In this document: piece after piece, positions 46,073-56,754 of the stretch
Layout: every line of letters starts with the position of its first letter
Numbering within the stretch: position 1 is the stretch's first letter
Assembly (NCBI RefSeq): GCF_003634555.1
Contig: NZ_RBKS01000001.1
Span: 2,604,001-2,668,000, forward strand
Reading direction: 5' to 3'
DNA: 64,000 bases
Origin: Frondihabitans australicus
Lineage (GTDB): Bacteria; Actinomycetota; Actinomycetes; Actinomycetales; Microbacteriaceae
Notes under the pieces: model-generated
The model's database searches: none
What the model was told of the DNA's origin: nothing
The model's input: only the letters and a program-made list of their open reading frames with translations
Made by a program: the position numbers and the translations under genes

Positions 46073-46142
46073 GCAAGGAGCGGCGTCTCACGCGAGGAGT
46101 GCCGTCACGGCGCCACTCCTCGCGTGACCCGCCACTCCTTGC
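46073..46142. repeat. 70-bp nested intergenic palindrome
   Basis: The outer arms GCAAGGAG (46073-46080) and CTCCTTGC (46135-46142) enclose a perfect 14-bp stem, TCACGCGAGGAGTG (46088-46101) and CACTCCTCGCGTGA (46114-46127). The inner stem extends as CCG/CGG-type pairs. It lies 14 nt after the membrane-protein stop and 50 nt before the next gene. Terminator function is plausible, but the size and nesting are unusual. Confidence 0.8.
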
Positions 46143-46192
46143 GGCGGCGACGACGGCGCGGACCATGAGCGCGGGTCTGGGAGGATGGGGGC

Positions 46193-46636
46193 ATGGCCCA
46201 GGTCGCGATCATCGTCAATGGCCCCGCGACGTCGTCCGGGGCGGCGAACGCCGGCAAAGCCGAGATCGCGCAGGCGCTGGGGATCCTTCTGGGGTGCCCC
46301 GTCCTGGATCCTGCGCTCGTCGCCCAGGCCTTAAAGCAGCAGACCGGGCCGGTCGCACCCGTCGACGGGCTGCGCGCGCTGTCGATCGAGACGGTCTTGC
46401 GCACGGCCGGGCTGGTCAAGGCAGGTGTGATCGTCGACGCGGCGTTCGAGGCGGCCGACCGCGAGACCGTCGAGAGTGGGCTCGCGCTGGCGGGCACACC
46501 TACCCCGCGCGTCGTCGAGGTGTGGTGCGGCGAGGCCGGCGGGGCGCTCGCGCTGACGCCCGTGGTCGAGGTCGCCGACGTGGCCACGGTCGACATGGAC
46601 GCCCTCGTCCAGGAGATCAGCGCGCTCTTCGTCTGA
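46193..46636 (+). CDS. hypothetical protein with P-loop-kinase-like fold but degenerate nucleotide loop
   Basis: The 147-aa protein starts at ATG 46193 with GGAGG upstream. The beginning VAIIVNGPATSSGAANAGKAEIAQALGILL looks like strand-loop-helix of a small nucleotide/shikimate-kinase P-loop. The loop lacks a proper GxxGxGK(S/T), having NAGKAE instead. Later strands (GVIVDAAF, PRVVEVWC) keep the kinase rhythm, including a Walker-B-like VIVDA. It is probably a non-catalytic or altered-function relative. There is no informative neighbour. Confidence 0.55.
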   Translation: MAQVAIIVNGPATSSGAANAGKAEIAQALGILLGCPVLDPALVAQALKQQTGPVAPVDGLRALSIETVLRTAGLVKAGVIVDAAFEAADRETVESGLALAGTPTPRVVEVWCGEAGGALALTPVVEVADVATVDMDALVQEISALFV

Positions 46637-46687
46637 GACCCCGAGCGCGGCCGGGAAGCGGCAGACCAGCTCTCACGAGCCCAGCGC

Positions 46688-47041
46688 TCAGGAGCCGAGA
46701 GCCCTCGCCACGTATCCCAGCGCGACGTCGGCCGAGACGCCGAGTTTCGCCGCGCGATCCGCGTACGCCCGCGCCGCCTCCTGCACCTGCTGCAGAGCGG
46801 CCGACCCCTGCGCCCGGACGAGCGTGCCGTTGCGTCCGCGCGTCTCGACGAACCCGTCCGACTCCAGCTCGCGGTAGGCGCGAGCCACGGTGTTCGGCGC
46901 GATGCCCAGGTCGTCGGCGAGGCGCCGCACGGTCGGCAGCTTCGACCCGGCGGCGAGCTCGCCCGACTCCACCTGCGCCGCGATCTGCACCCGCAGCTGC
47001 TCGTACGGCGGGGTCGCCGAGCGCGGGTCGAGCGTGATCAC
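46688..47041 (-). CDS. GntR family regulator (YtrA/YhcF-type, short)
   Basis: The 117-aa protein starts at GTG 47041, overlapping the stop of the upstream membrane-protein gene (GTGA). The N-terminal winged HTH (about 10-75) reads PPYEQLRVQIAAQVESGELAAGSKLPT, split at AAGSKLPTVRRLADDLGIA, then NTVARAYRELESDGFVETRGRNG. The C-terminus is a short two-helix dimerisation region, typical of the YtrA subfamily, which controls adjacent membrane/ABC genes. It is co-transcribed with the membrane protein it probably regulates. A perfect 8-bp-arm operator lies upstream at 48014. Confidence 0.87.
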   Translation of the reverse strand: MITLDPRSATPPYEQLRVQIAAQVESGELAAGSKLPTVRRLADDLGIAPNTVARAYRELESDGFVETRGRNGTLVRAQGSAALQQVQEAARAYADRAAKLGVSADVALGYVARALGS

Positions 47042-47991
47042 CGGTGCGACGCCGACGGGTCGGGCCAGGGCGCGGTCGCAGGATCGGCTGCCGCGAGCCG
47101 CGCGGCCTCCTCGTCGTCGGTGCGCCGGCGTGCTCCCGGCCACAGCCGCAAGAGGAACCAGTCGGTGTTGTTGCGCGTGGCGATGTTGAAGACGGCTACC
47201 AGGACGAGCGACGCGAACGCGGTGATCAACGCCAAGGCGCCCGGGCCGTTGAGCGTGCCGAGCACCCCGTAGAACGCGCCGAAACACAGCGCCTGCAAAG
47301 GGCCCGAAAGGATGTCGCGGAGAGCCAACCACCGCAGCGCGTCGTCCCAGACCATCTCGTCGGTGTCGCGGGTCGGGCGCCCCTGCGCGACGATCCGACG
47401 AGCCGCGACGGCGAAAGCGATCTGCCCGGCGATCGCGAGTGCGACGAGCACGATGCCGGGCACGATGAGGTGCACGCGCGACGTGCCGCCAAGGGCGATC
47501 GCCAGGCCCACCGTGACGACGGCGCAGACCGAGGCGGCGAGAGCGAGACGGCGCAGGATCGGCGCGATGTAGTCGCCCACGGAGGTCACGGTCAGCCGCG
47601 CCACCCGAGCCGCATCGTCGCCCGGACGGGGTGCGGAGGCCAGCGACACGACGATGACCCCGACGGCCGACCCGACCGCGCCGAAAGCGATCACGCCGTA
47701 GTACGCGAGGAGGATCGGGCGATGCGAGTAGGGGAGGCCCCAGCCCGGGACCGTCGAGGCGAGGAGCAGGCCGAGCGCGAGACCCGCGAGGGCACCCAGG
47801 GCGCTGGCGCGGATCCTGCGCCCCATGCGGCGGCGGAAAGCAGGGTCGAGGTCGGCGGGCACACCGATGCCGATGCGCCTGCCGGCCCGTTCGAGCGCCC
47901 ACACCTGCACGGCGGGCACGAAGGACAGCCCCGCGGTCACGGCGAGGCCGACCACCGCGATGGCCAGCAGTACGAGCAGATAGACGTCCAT
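47038..47991 (-). CDS. hypothetical multi-pass membrane protein partnered with GntR regulator
   Basis: The 317-aa protein starts at ATG 47991 with AAAGGGG 6-8 nt upstream. About seven or eight helices are predicted, including YLLVLLAIAVVGLAVTAGL, ALGALAGLALGLLLAS, VCAVVTVGLAIALGG and LIVPGIVLVALAIAGQIAF. A cytosolic loop with VARLTVTSVGDYIAPILRRL follows the middle pair. No family is recognised. The overlap with a YtrA-type GntR gene suggests envelope-stress or antibiotic-responsive expression, by analogy only. Confidence 0.7.
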   Translation of the reverse strand: MDVYLLVLLAIAVVGLAVTAGLSFVPAVQVWALERAGRRIGIGVPADLDPAFRRRMGRRIRASALGALAGLALGLLLASTVPGWGLPYSHRPILLAYYGVIAFGAVGSAVGVIVVSLASAPRPGDDAARVARLTVTSVGDYIAPILRRLALAASVCAVVTVGLAIALGGTSRVHLIVPGIVLVALAIAGQIAFAVAARRIVAQGRPTRDTDEMVWDDALRWLALRDILSGPLQALCFGAFYGVLGTLNGPGALALITAFASLVLVAVFNIATRNNTDWFLLRLWPGARRRTDDEEAARLAAADPATAPWPDPSASHR

Positions 47992-48013
47992 GAGCACCCC
48001 TTTGTGGCACCCA

Positions 48014-48035
48014 TTGTCGCAATGTACTGCGACAA
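48014..48035. promoter_or_regulatory. palindromic operator of the GntR / membrane-protein operon
   Basis: TTGTCGCA-atgtac-TGCGACAA is a perfect inverted repeat with 8-bp arms and a 6-bp spacer. It is located 23 bp upstream of the membrane-protein start. Its position and size fit autoregulation by the GntR protein encoded in the same operon. Confidence 0.65.
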
Positions 48036-48053
48036 ACGCAAGAGCGGGAAGAG

Positions 48054-48797
48054 CTACTTCTTGCCCTGCGCGGCGACGGCCGCGGCACCGGCGGCGGCGG
48101 CCTCGGGGTCGAGGTACTCGCCCGGCTTGACCGGCGCGAACGAGTCGTCGAGCTCGTAGACCAGCGGGATGCCGGTGGGGATGTTCAGCTCGGCGATGTC
48201 GGCGTCGCTGATGCCGTCGAGGTGCTTGACCAGGGCGCGCAGCGAGTTGCCGTGGGCGGTGACGAGCACGGTCTTGCCGGCCGCGAGGTCGACGGTGATG
48301 TCGCTCTCCCAGTAGGGCAGCATGCGGTCGATCACGAGCTTCAGCGACTCGGTGCGCGGGGCGTCGGCGCCGAGGTCGGCGTATCGCTCGTCGTGCGCCT
48401 GCGAGAACTCGGAGTCGTCGTCGAGGGGCGGCGGCGGCACGTCGAACGAGCGGCGCCAGGTCTGGAACTGCTCGGGGCCGTACTGCTCGAGCGTCTGCGC
48501 CTTGTCCTTGCCCTGGAGCGCACCGTAGTGGCGCTCGTTGAGACGCCACGAGCGCTTCACCGGGATCCAGAGGCGGTCGGCCTCCTCGAGGGCGAGGTTC
48601 GCGGTCTGGATCGCGCGAGTGAGCACCGACGTGTAGAGGATGTCGGGCTTGAGGCCCGAGGCGGCGAGGAGCTCGCCGGCGCGCTTCGCCTCGGCGGTGC
48701 CCTGCTCGCTCAGGCGGACGTCGACCCACCCGGTGAAGAGGTTCTTCTGGTTCCACTCGCTGTTGCCGTGACGGAGGAGGATGAGCGTCGAAGTCAT
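48054..48797 (-). CDS. gpmA: 2,3-bisphosphoglycerate-dependent phosphoglycerate mutase
   Basis: The 247-aa protein has the phospho-His motif [12 protein letters not shown] (His 11 region), the substrate loop [36 protein letters not shown], and the second catalytic His in [15 protein letters not shown]. It interconverts 3- and 2-phosphoglycerate in glycolysis. The start at ATG 48797 matches the family N-terminus. The small spacing (62 nt) to the GntR-controlled operon downstream may be incidental. Confidence 0.95.
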   Translation of the reverse strand: MTSTLILLRHGNSEWNQKNLFTGWVDVRLSEQGTAEAKRAGELLAASGLKPDILYTSVLTRAIQTANLALEEADRLWIPVKRSWRLNERHYGALQGKDKAQTLEQYGPEQFQTWRRSFDVPPPPLDDDSEFSQAHDERYADLGADAPRTESLKLVIDRMLPYWESDITVDLAAGKTVLVTAHGNSLRALVKHLDGISDADIAELNIPTGIPLVYELDDSFAPVKPGEYLDPEAAAAGAAAVAAQGKK

Positions 48798-48837
48798 GCC
48801 CTGATCCTATCGCCGCCGGGTTTCCTAGACTGGTCTC

Positions 48838-49626
48838 ATGCCCATCGGCCAGGTGACGCGCGGCACCACCGGCACCAACCGCCTCCGCCGCGTCGACCGC
48901 TGGATCGCCGCCCTCCCGGCGTTCCGCAGGGCGCACGATCCCCTCGTCGTCGACCTCGGCTACGGCGCCAGCGCGACGACCCCACTGGAGCTCTTCGACC
49001 GCCTCGCGAAGGTGCGGCCCGACGTCGAGGTGATCGGCATCGAGATCGAGCCATCACGCGTCGCCGAGGCGTCGAAGAGCGCGAAGCCGGGGGTCTCGTT
49101 CCGGCTCGGCGGCTTCGAGGTGCCGCTCGACGTAGCCGACGAGGCACGGGGTCGACGCCCGGCCGTGATCCGCGCGTTCAACGTGCTGCGTCAGTACGAC
49201 GAGTCCGAGGTCGCGGCCGCGTGGGCGCTCATGACGGGGCGGCTCGCCGACGGCGGCGTCCTCGTCGAGGGCACCTGCAACGAGGTCGGCCGCGTCGCCA
49301 GCTGGATCGACGTCGCGAAAGGCGGCCCGCAGACCTTCACGGCGTCGCTGCGGCTCGCGTCGCTCGAGTCGCCGTCGGTGATCGCCGAGCGCCTCCCGAA
49401 GGCGCTGATCCACCGCAACGTCGACGGCGAGCGCATCCACGACTTCCTGCAGGAGCTCGAGAGACTCTGGCGCTACAACGCCGCCCTCGCCGTGTACTCC
49501 CCCGTGCAGCGGTGGGTCGCCGCCGTCGAGGGCATGCGCGACGCCGGGTGGCCGGTGCTGCACGGGCGCACACGGTGGCGGCTCGGCGAGATCACCGTGC
49601 CGTGGTCGGCGGTGGAACCTCTCTAG
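48838..49626 (+). CDS. class I SAM-dependent methyltransferase
   Basis: The 262-aa protein starts at ATG 48838 with TAGACT 6 nt upstream (leaderless). The SAM-binding motif I is DPLVVDLGYGASATTPLEL, and the acidic end of strand 2 is VIGIEIEPSRVAEA. The post-motif region (RPAVIRAFNVLRQYDESEV) differs from common small-molecule methyltransferases. The substrate is unknown. Confidence 0.78.
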   Translation: MPIGQVTRGTTGTNRLRRVDRWIAALPAFRRAHDPLVVDLGYGASATTPLELFDRLAKVRPDVEVIGIEIEPSRVAEASKSAKPGVSFRLGGFEVPLDVADEARGRRPAVIRAFNVLRQYDESEVAAAWALMTGRLADGGVLVEGTCNEVGRVASWIDVAKGGPQTFTASLRLASLESPSVIAERLPKALIHRNVDGERIHDFLQELERLWRYNAALAVYSPVQRWVAAVEGMRDAGWPVLHGRTRWRLGEITVPWSAVEPL

Positions 49627-49632
49627 GGCGAG

Positions 49633-50775
49633 CTACCGGCGGACGGCGCCGAGGCGCGGCATCCGCGGGACTCCGGCGGCGGCGCCGGCGGACGGCGGCA
49701 CGATCGTCTCCTGTGCGGCCGCGACGGCGGTGTCCTGCGCATCGACGACCAGCCCGGCGTCGACCGGAGTGGAGCGCTTGACCACGGCGAGCGCGATGGG
49801 TCCGAGCTCGTAGTGGACGGCGGCGGAGGTGACCTGGCCGACCTCGCGAGCCGGTGCTCCTGCGCCCTCGTCGCCCGCCTCGGCAACGGTGCCAGCGATC
49901 GACACCGTGTCACCGTGGGCGGGCAGAACGTTGTCGGAGCCGTCGAGGTGCAGCATCACGAGGCGGCGAGGCGGGTGGCCGAGGTTGTGGACCTTCGCCA
50001 CGGTCTCTTGCCCGCGGTAGCAGCCCTTGTCGAGGTGCACGGCGCTGCGGAGCCAGTCGAGCTCGTGCGGAATCGAGCGCTCGTCGACCTCGAGGGCCAG
50101 CCGGGGCCGCCAGGCCGCGATCCGCAGGGCCTCGAGCGCCAGGAGGCCGGCTGCGGGCACGGGCGACGACGCCAGCTCGGCGAGGGCATCGCGCGAGACG
50201 AGGGTCTCGCGGTAGGTCCAGTCGCGCGCAGGATGCGACGGCTCGTCGGCGTACGCGACGCCCCCCTCGGCGACCTCACCCCACCCGTCCTCCCACACGA
50301 GCGGAAGCCCGTTCGGGGCCAGCGCCTCGACGCCCTGCAGACCGGCGAACGCGCCCACGACCGCGACGTCGGGGCGCTCGGCGACCTCGACCCGCAGCAG
50401 GAAGCGCATGCGGTCGAGCCACTGCGCGAACGCCTCGGCCTCGGTCGCCTCGACGATCAGCCACGTGGTCACGCCGTCGTCGAGGACGGCGGCGGCGTGC
50501 TCGACGCGGCCGGACGGGTCGAGGAGGAGCGTCTCGCTCGACTGCCCGGGGGCCAGACCTTTGAGGCTCTGGCTGGTGAGCGAGTCGAGCCACGACAGGC
50601 GGTCGGGCCCGGTGACCGTGATGACCGCGCGGTGCCCGGCCTCGACGAGAGCACGGCCGGCGGCGAGGTCGCGCTGCTCGCTCAGCGGGTTGCCGTAGTG
50701 GGCGGCGACGCCGGTGGCCTCGTCGGCGACGAAGCCGGGGCGCGCGGCGAAGGGGGTCGGAGTCTCAGTCGACAT
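49633..50775 (-). CDS. ygfZ: folate-binding protein YgfZ (Fe-S cluster maintenance)
   Basis: The 380-aa GcvT-like protein starts at ATG 50775 (MSTETPTPF). It carries the diagnostic HLDKGCYRGQETVAKV (K-G-C-Y-x-G-Q-E) with the conserved Cys near residue 250. The N-terminal folate-binding region has ITVTGPDRLSWLDSLTSQSL. YgfZ/IBA57 assists tetrahydrofolate-dependent repair or assembly of Fe-S enzymes. It overlaps the start region of the nitrobindin-like gene by 11 nt, so the two are co-transcribed. Confidence 0.9.
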   Translation of the reverse strand: MSTETPTPFAARPGFVADEATGVAAHYGNPLSEQRDLAAGRALVEAGHRAVITVTGPDRLSWLDSLTSQSLKGLAPGQSSETLLLDPSGRVEHAAAVLDDGVTTWLIVEATEAEAFAQWLDRMRFLLRVEVAERPDVAVVGAFAGLQGVEALAPNGLPLVWEDGWGEVAEGGVAYADEPSHPARDWTYRETLVSRDALAELASSPVPAAGLLALEALRIAAWRPRLALEVDERSIPHELDWLRSAVHLDKGCYRGQETVAKVHNLGHPPRRLVMLHLDGSDNVLPAHGDTVSIAGTVAEAGDEGAGAPAREVGQVTSAAVHYELGPIALAVVKRSTPVDAGLVVDAQDTAVAAAQETIVPPSAGAAAGVPRMPRLGAVRR

Positions 50776-51370
50776 GGGCGAGCCGCCCCGACGCGTGCGT
50801 GCGCAGCTCGTTGCCGAGGGCGGCGATGTCCCACGCCCAGAGCAGGTGGTTGTCGACAAGGCCGTACATGCGGGTCGCCGCCGAGTACTCCTTGGCGTTC
50901 GACGATCGCAGCACGGCGTCGGTCGCGAGGTCGATCCGCGGCCCCTTGACCCGGCCCAGGTAGAGCTCGTTGACGCCCGACGGGTGCACGAGCGACACCT
51001 CGATGTCGAAGCCGTCGTCGGGGGTGCGCAGGATCTCGACGGCCCTCGCCGTCGTGAACGGCTGGATGCCGACGCCCGGCAGCATCGCCGGGCCGCGGTC
51101 GCCCTCCTCGGCGGGCCGGTCGAGACGCCAGAAGCCGACCTCGCTCACGAGGGGCGTGTGCTCGTCGTCGAGCAGCCACGTATAGGACGAGTAGTTGAGG
51201 AACGGGAGCCCGTCGTGGCTGAAGCTGACCCGCTGGCCGAACTCGTGGGTGCGGCGCGACTCGGGCTCGTCGCCGGTCTTGTAGTCGACGACGCCGGTGC
51301 CCTCCCAGACGCCGAGGAGCCACGACAGCGGGACGAGCTCGGCGGGAAGATCGGTGGGGAGTTCTCTCAT
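50765..51370 (-). CDS. nitrobindin-like haem-binding beta-barrel protein
   Basis: The 201-aa protein starts at ATG 51370 (MRELPTDLP). The family signature SWLLGVWEGTG lies at about 15-25, followed by ten-strand barrel segments (YSSYTWLLDDEHTPLVSEVGFW). The THAP4/nitrobindin C-terminal region includes LWAWDIAALGNELRTH, which offers the proximal His that would bind haem. The family detoxifies or senses NO and peroxynitrite. Coupling with ygfZ fits protection of Fe-S and haem proteins from NO, but that is inferred. Confidence 0.85.
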   Translation of the reverse strand: MRELPTDLPAELVPLSWLLGVWEGTGVVDYKTGDEPESRRTHEFGQRVSFSHDGLPFLNYSSYTWLLDDEHTPLVSEVGFWRLDRPAEEGDRGPAMLPGVGIQPFTTARAVEILRTPDDGFDIEVSLVHPSGVNELYLGRVKGPRIDLATDAVLRSSNAKEYSAATRMYGLVDNHLLWAWDIAALGNELRTHASGRLAHVD

Positions 51371-51389
51371 GGCGCGCAAGGCAGCAGGG

Positions 51390-51506
51390 TCAGCGCTGAC
51401 CCTTGAAGAGCTTGACGAAGACCGTCACCGCGGTGAAGACGATGCACGCCGACGCCAGCACGAGCAGGCCGATGTAGAACATCTCGAGGGGAAGCAGGGA
51501 GTCCAT
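51390..51506 (-). CDS. 38-aa single-pass membrane protein
   Basis: The frame from ATG 51506 to TGA 51390 encodes MDSLLPLEMF followed by one hydrophobic helix (YIGLLVLASACIVFTAVTVF) and a basic end, VKLFKGQR. TAGTCT lies 6 nt upstream of the ATG, so the message could be leaderless. It fills the gap before the nitrobindin-like gene, ending 19 nt upstream of it. It was found by reading the strand directly; conservation is untested. Confidence 0.55.
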   Translation of the reverse strand: MDSLLPLEMFYIGLLVLASACIVFTAVTVFVKLFKGQR

Positions 51507-51560
51507 ACCGAAAGACTACCCGCGCACACCGCCCGGATCGCTTCAGATCGCCCGGTCTCT

Positions 51561-51860
51561 TCAGATCGAGAGAAGGGCGAGGATCGCCGTCGCGATCGCG
51601 AGCACCACGAAGCTCCCGGCGAGGCTGAGCATGGCGCGGTCGACCAGGCCGTCCTTCTCGCGGGTCGCGAGCTGGAGGCAGAAGGTGAGGATCACCGTCG
51701 CTCCGAGCACCATCGGAAGCCACACCAGGAAGCGGTCGCCGTGGACCGTCGCGCCCACCACGACGGCGCCGATGATCGCCACGACCCAGACCGGGATGGT
51801 GGTGGCGAGACGGAGGCGTGCGCGTCGGGTGATGGTTTCCACGGGCTCATCATCCCCCAT
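51561..51860 (-). CDS. small hypothetical membrane protein
   Basis: The 99-aa protein starts at ATG 51860 ([18 protein letters not shown]). Three helices are predicted ([58 protein letters not shown]). It is divergent from the glnR-like gene with only 35 bp between start codons. No family is recognised. Confidence 0.65.
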   Translation of the reverse strand: MGDDEPVETITRRARLRLATTIPVWVVAIIGAVVVGATVHGDRFLVWLPMVLGATVILTFCLQLATREKDGLVDRAMLSLAGSFVVLAIATAILALLSI

Positions 51861-51895
51861 TAGACTCGACGCAGTCCGTATCTACTGGAGGTCGT

Positions 51896-52585
51896 GTGGC
51901 GCAGCTCTTGGTCCTCACCTCTGCGTCGTCCGGCGATGTCCTTCCGTCGCTGGCTCTGCTCAGCCACCGCACTCGGCAGATCCCCGCCGAGCCGTCGCAC
52001 CTGGTGAACGCCCCCTCGAGCGACCTCATCTTCGTCGATGCGCGCGGCGACCTCGCCAGCGCGAAGGCCCTCTGCAAGATCCTGCGCACCACCGGCGTCA
52101 CCGTGCCGCTCGTGCTCGTCCTCACCGAGGGCGGCCTCACCGCCGTCAACTCCGAGTGGGGCGTCGACGACGTGATCCTCGAGTCCGCCGGCCCGGCCGA
52201 GGTCGACGCGCGCATCCGCCTGGTCACCGGCCGTCTCGCGCAGTCGCAGTCCGGCAGCAAGATCCAGGCCTCGGGCGTCGTCATCGACGAGGCCAGCTAC
52301 TCCGCCAAGGTCCACGGCCGCCCGCTCGACCTCACCTTCAAGGAGTTCGAGCTCCTCCGCTTCTTCGCCACGCACCCGTCGCGCGTCTTCACCCGCGAGC
52401 AGCTGCTGAGCGAGGTGTGGGGCTACGACTACTTCGGCGGCACCCGCACCGTCGACGTCCACGTGCGGCGCCTCCGCGCGAAGCTCGGCGACCTCGAGTC
52501 GCTCATCGGCACCGTGCGCAACGTCGGCTACCGCTTCAACGTCTACGACGAGGACTCCCGCGAGCTCCCGCAGGCCTCGAGCTGA
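51896..52585 (+). CDS. glnR: GlnR-like atypical OmpR-family regulator
   Basis: The 229-aa protein starts at GTG 51896 with CTGGAGG 6 nt upstream. The receiver-like domain (1-115) lacks the paired acidic residues normally near positions 8-9 (here T8, S9), though D48 occupies the phospho-acceptor position. The PhoB-type winged helix from about 140 is intact ([39 protein letters not shown]). No kinase gene is adjacent. An orphan OmpR-like regulator directly before mshD is the position of GlnR (Rv0818-type), the actinobacterial nitrogen regulator, so I assign it by context and domain form. Confidence 0.72.
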   Translation: MAQLLVLTSASSGDVLPSLALLSHRTRQIPAEPSHLVNAPSSDLIFVDARGDLASAKALCKILRTTGVTVPLVLVLTEGGLTAVNSEWGVDDVILESAGPAEVDARIRLVTGRLAQSQSGSKIQASGVVIDEASYSAKVHGRPLDLTFKEFELLRFFATHPSRVFTREQLLSEVWGYDYFGGTRTVDVHVRRLRAKLGDLESLIGTVRNVGYRFNVYDEDSRELPQASS

Positions 52586-52586
52586 C

Positions 52587-53417
52587 GTGAGCGGCGGCTC
52601 GACCCCCGACATCGCGATCGTCCGCGCCCTCGCCGCAGAGGCGCAGGCCGCCGACGGCGCTCCCCCGTTCTCCGATCAGGCGCTGGTGGAAGCGGCGGCG
52701 AGGACGGCCGAGGTGCTCGGGGGCCGAGAGGCTCTCGCGATCCTGCGGCCGGGCGAGGCCGAGCTGGTCGTGTCGCCGACGCACCGCCGCCACGGGCTCG
52801 GGCGGGCGCTCCTGGCCGAGGTGCTCGACGCGTCGACGGGCGATTTGGCGGTGTGGTCTCACGGCGATCACCCGGGCGGGCGGGCACTGGCGGGCGAGTT
52901 CGGGTTCGATGCGGTGCGCCGGCTCCTGCAGCAGCGGGCCCCGGTGGCGTCGCACCCGAGCGCACCGCGACTGCCCGACGGGGTCGTCGTCTCGGCGTTC
53001 CGCCCGGGGGTCGACGACGCGGCCTGGCTCGACCTCAACGCGCGCGCCTTCGCCGACCACCCCGAGCAGGGCTCGCTCACCCAGGGCGACCTCGACGCCC
53101 GCAAGGCCGAGTCGTGGTTCGACCCTGACGACCTGCTGATGCTCTGGGCCGGCACAGAGCTCGTCGCCTTCTGCTGGCTGAAGATCGAGGGCGCGCAGGA
53201 GCCCGGCGAGTTCTACGCCGTGGCCGTCTCGCCGTCGCGCCAGGGGCAGCACCTCGGGGGCGCCGCAGTCGACGCCGGGCTCGAGCGCCTGGCGGCCCGC
53301 GGCGTCAGCACGGCCTCCCTGTACGTCGAGGGTGACAACCTGGCCGCGCTGCGCCTGTACGCCGCTCGCGGTTTCGTCGACCACGCCGTCGACGTGCAGT
53401 ACCTCCTGCACCGCTGA
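52587..53417 (+). CDS. mshD: mycothiol synthase (MshD acetyltransferase)
   Basis: The 276-aa tandem GNAT protein starts at GTG 52587. The N-terminal half still has a CoA-loop-like RRHGLGRALLAEVLD. The C-terminal half is the active one, with FYAVAVSPSRQGQHLGGAAVDAG and LYVEGDNLAALRLYAARGF. It acetylates Cys-GlcN-inositol in the last step of mycothiol synthesis. It follows the glnR-like gene after 1 nt and precedes ppk, as in other actinobacteria. Confidence 0.88.
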   Translation: MSGGSTPDIAIVRALAAEAQAADGAPPFSDQALVEAAARTAEVLGGREALAILRPGEAELVVSPTHRRHGLGRALLAEVLDASTGDLAVWSHGDHPGGRALAGEFGFDAVRRLLQQRAPVASHPSAPRLPDGVVVSAFRPGVDDAAWLDLNARAFADHPEQGSLTQGDLDARKAESWFDPDDLLMLWAGTELVAFCWLKIEGAQEPGEFYAVAVSPSRQGQHLGGAAVDAGLERLAARGVSTASLYVEGDNLAALRLYAARGFVDHAVDVQYLLHR

Positions 53418-53467
53418 GGCGCGGCGTCCGCACCGCCTCTCCTCCACAGCGCGGTCGCCTCGCGGGA

Positions 53468-53484
53468 GTTACCAACAGTTCACG
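53468..53484 (+). promoter_or_regulatory. possible PHO box upstream of ppk
   Basis: GTTACCA (53468-53474) and GTTCACG (53478-53484) form a loose direct repeat, and GTTCATT follows at 53501. The sites lie 44-60 nt upstream of the ppk ATG. They resemble the much better GTTCACC repeat before pstS, but the spacing is 10 rather than 11 bp, so this is a weaker RegX3-site candidate. Confidence 0.4.
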
Positions 53485-53527
53485 CAGGGCGACCCCCGGC
53501 GTTCATTCGCGGTGGCAGGATTGAGCA

Positions 53528-55698
<2,171 letters not shown>

Positions 55699-55702
<4 letters not shown>

Positions 55703-56673
55703 GCCGCGACTACGGCACGCTCACGCGCACCGGCTCCGCCACGGCCTCGACCGTCGTGGCCGCTGGCGCAGTGTGCTGGCGCCTGGTCGACGGCAAGGTG
55801 CGCGTGCTCCTCATCCACCGCGAACACCACCACGACGTCTCGCTGCCCAAGGGCAAGGTCGACTCCGGCGAGGCGACGCCCGAGACCGCAGTCCGCGAGA
55901 TCCGCGAGGAGACGGGTTACCGCGTGGCGCTCGGCGCGCCGCTCGGCACGGCCGAGTACCTCCTGCCCGGCGGCCGCGACAAGGTCGTGCACTACTGGGC
56001 AGCCGAGGTCGACGACGAGGCCTTCGCCGCCGCGGGCCCGTTCGTTCCGAACGACGAGGTGCAGCTGATCGAGTGGGTCCCGCTCGCCAAGGCCCGGGCC
56101 CAGCTGACCTACGAGCGCGACGCAGAGGTGCTCGACCGCTTCGCCGACCGCGTGGCCACCGACCAGGCGCGCACCTTCGCGATCGTGGCCCTGCGTCACG
56201 CGAAGGCGCTGTCTCCGGGCGAGTGGTCGGGTGCGGATGCGACCCGGCCGCTGGCTCCTGCGGGCCGCCGCCAGGCGAAGAGCATCGCGCCGGCCATCGC
56301 GGCCTGGGCCCCGCAGCGCATCGTGTCGTCGACGGCGGCACGCTGCCTCGCGACGGTCGAGCCACTGTCGACCCGCACGCACGTCGGCGTGAAGAACACC
56401 GACGACGTGAGCCAGGACGCCTACGAGACGGGCACCGACGACGTCGCCGGCGTGGTCCGCAAGCGCCTCAAGAAGCGCGTCAGCGCCGTGGTGTGCAGCC
56501 ACGGGCCGGTCCTGCCCGAGGTGATCCGGCAGGTCTCCGCGCAGACGAAGGGGGGCCACCGGCTCGACCTGCGGCGGTTCTCCTCGCTCGGCACCGGTGA
56601 CTACACGGTGCTGCACGTCTCCGTCGGCGACGGCACTCTCGTGGCCGTCGAGACGCACGGGCCGACCGTCTAG
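55699..56673 (+). CDS. mutT1: NUDIX hydrolase fused to histidine phosphatase (MutT1-like)
   Basis: The 324-aa protein starts at GTG 55699. The N-terminal NUDIX domain (about 20-145) has a complete NUDIX box, [22 protein letters not shown] in two parts ([22 protein letters not shown]). The C-terminal histidine-phosphatase domain (about 170-324) has the phospho-His motif [10 protein letters not shown] and a second His in VVCSHGPVL. MutT1 proteins degrade 8-oxo-GTP and diadenosine polyphosphates. Coupling with ppk suggests handling of phosphorylated nucleotides during phosphate stress. Confidence 0.87.
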
Positions 56674-56712
56674 AGGGGCCGGTTTTCCGGGCTCCTGCGC
56701 CCCCTACTCCCT

Positions 56713-56746
56713 CGCCGGGCACTCCTCAGAGTGCCCGGCGCTTGTT
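56713..56746 (+). terminator. terminator after the NUDIX/phosphatase gene
   Basis: CGCCGGGCACTC-ctca-GAGTGCCCGGCG is a perfect 12-bp stem (56713-56740) followed by CTTGTT. It isolates ppk-mutT1 from the pst operon promoter. Confidence 0.8.
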
Positions 56747-56754
56747 CTCCGGCC

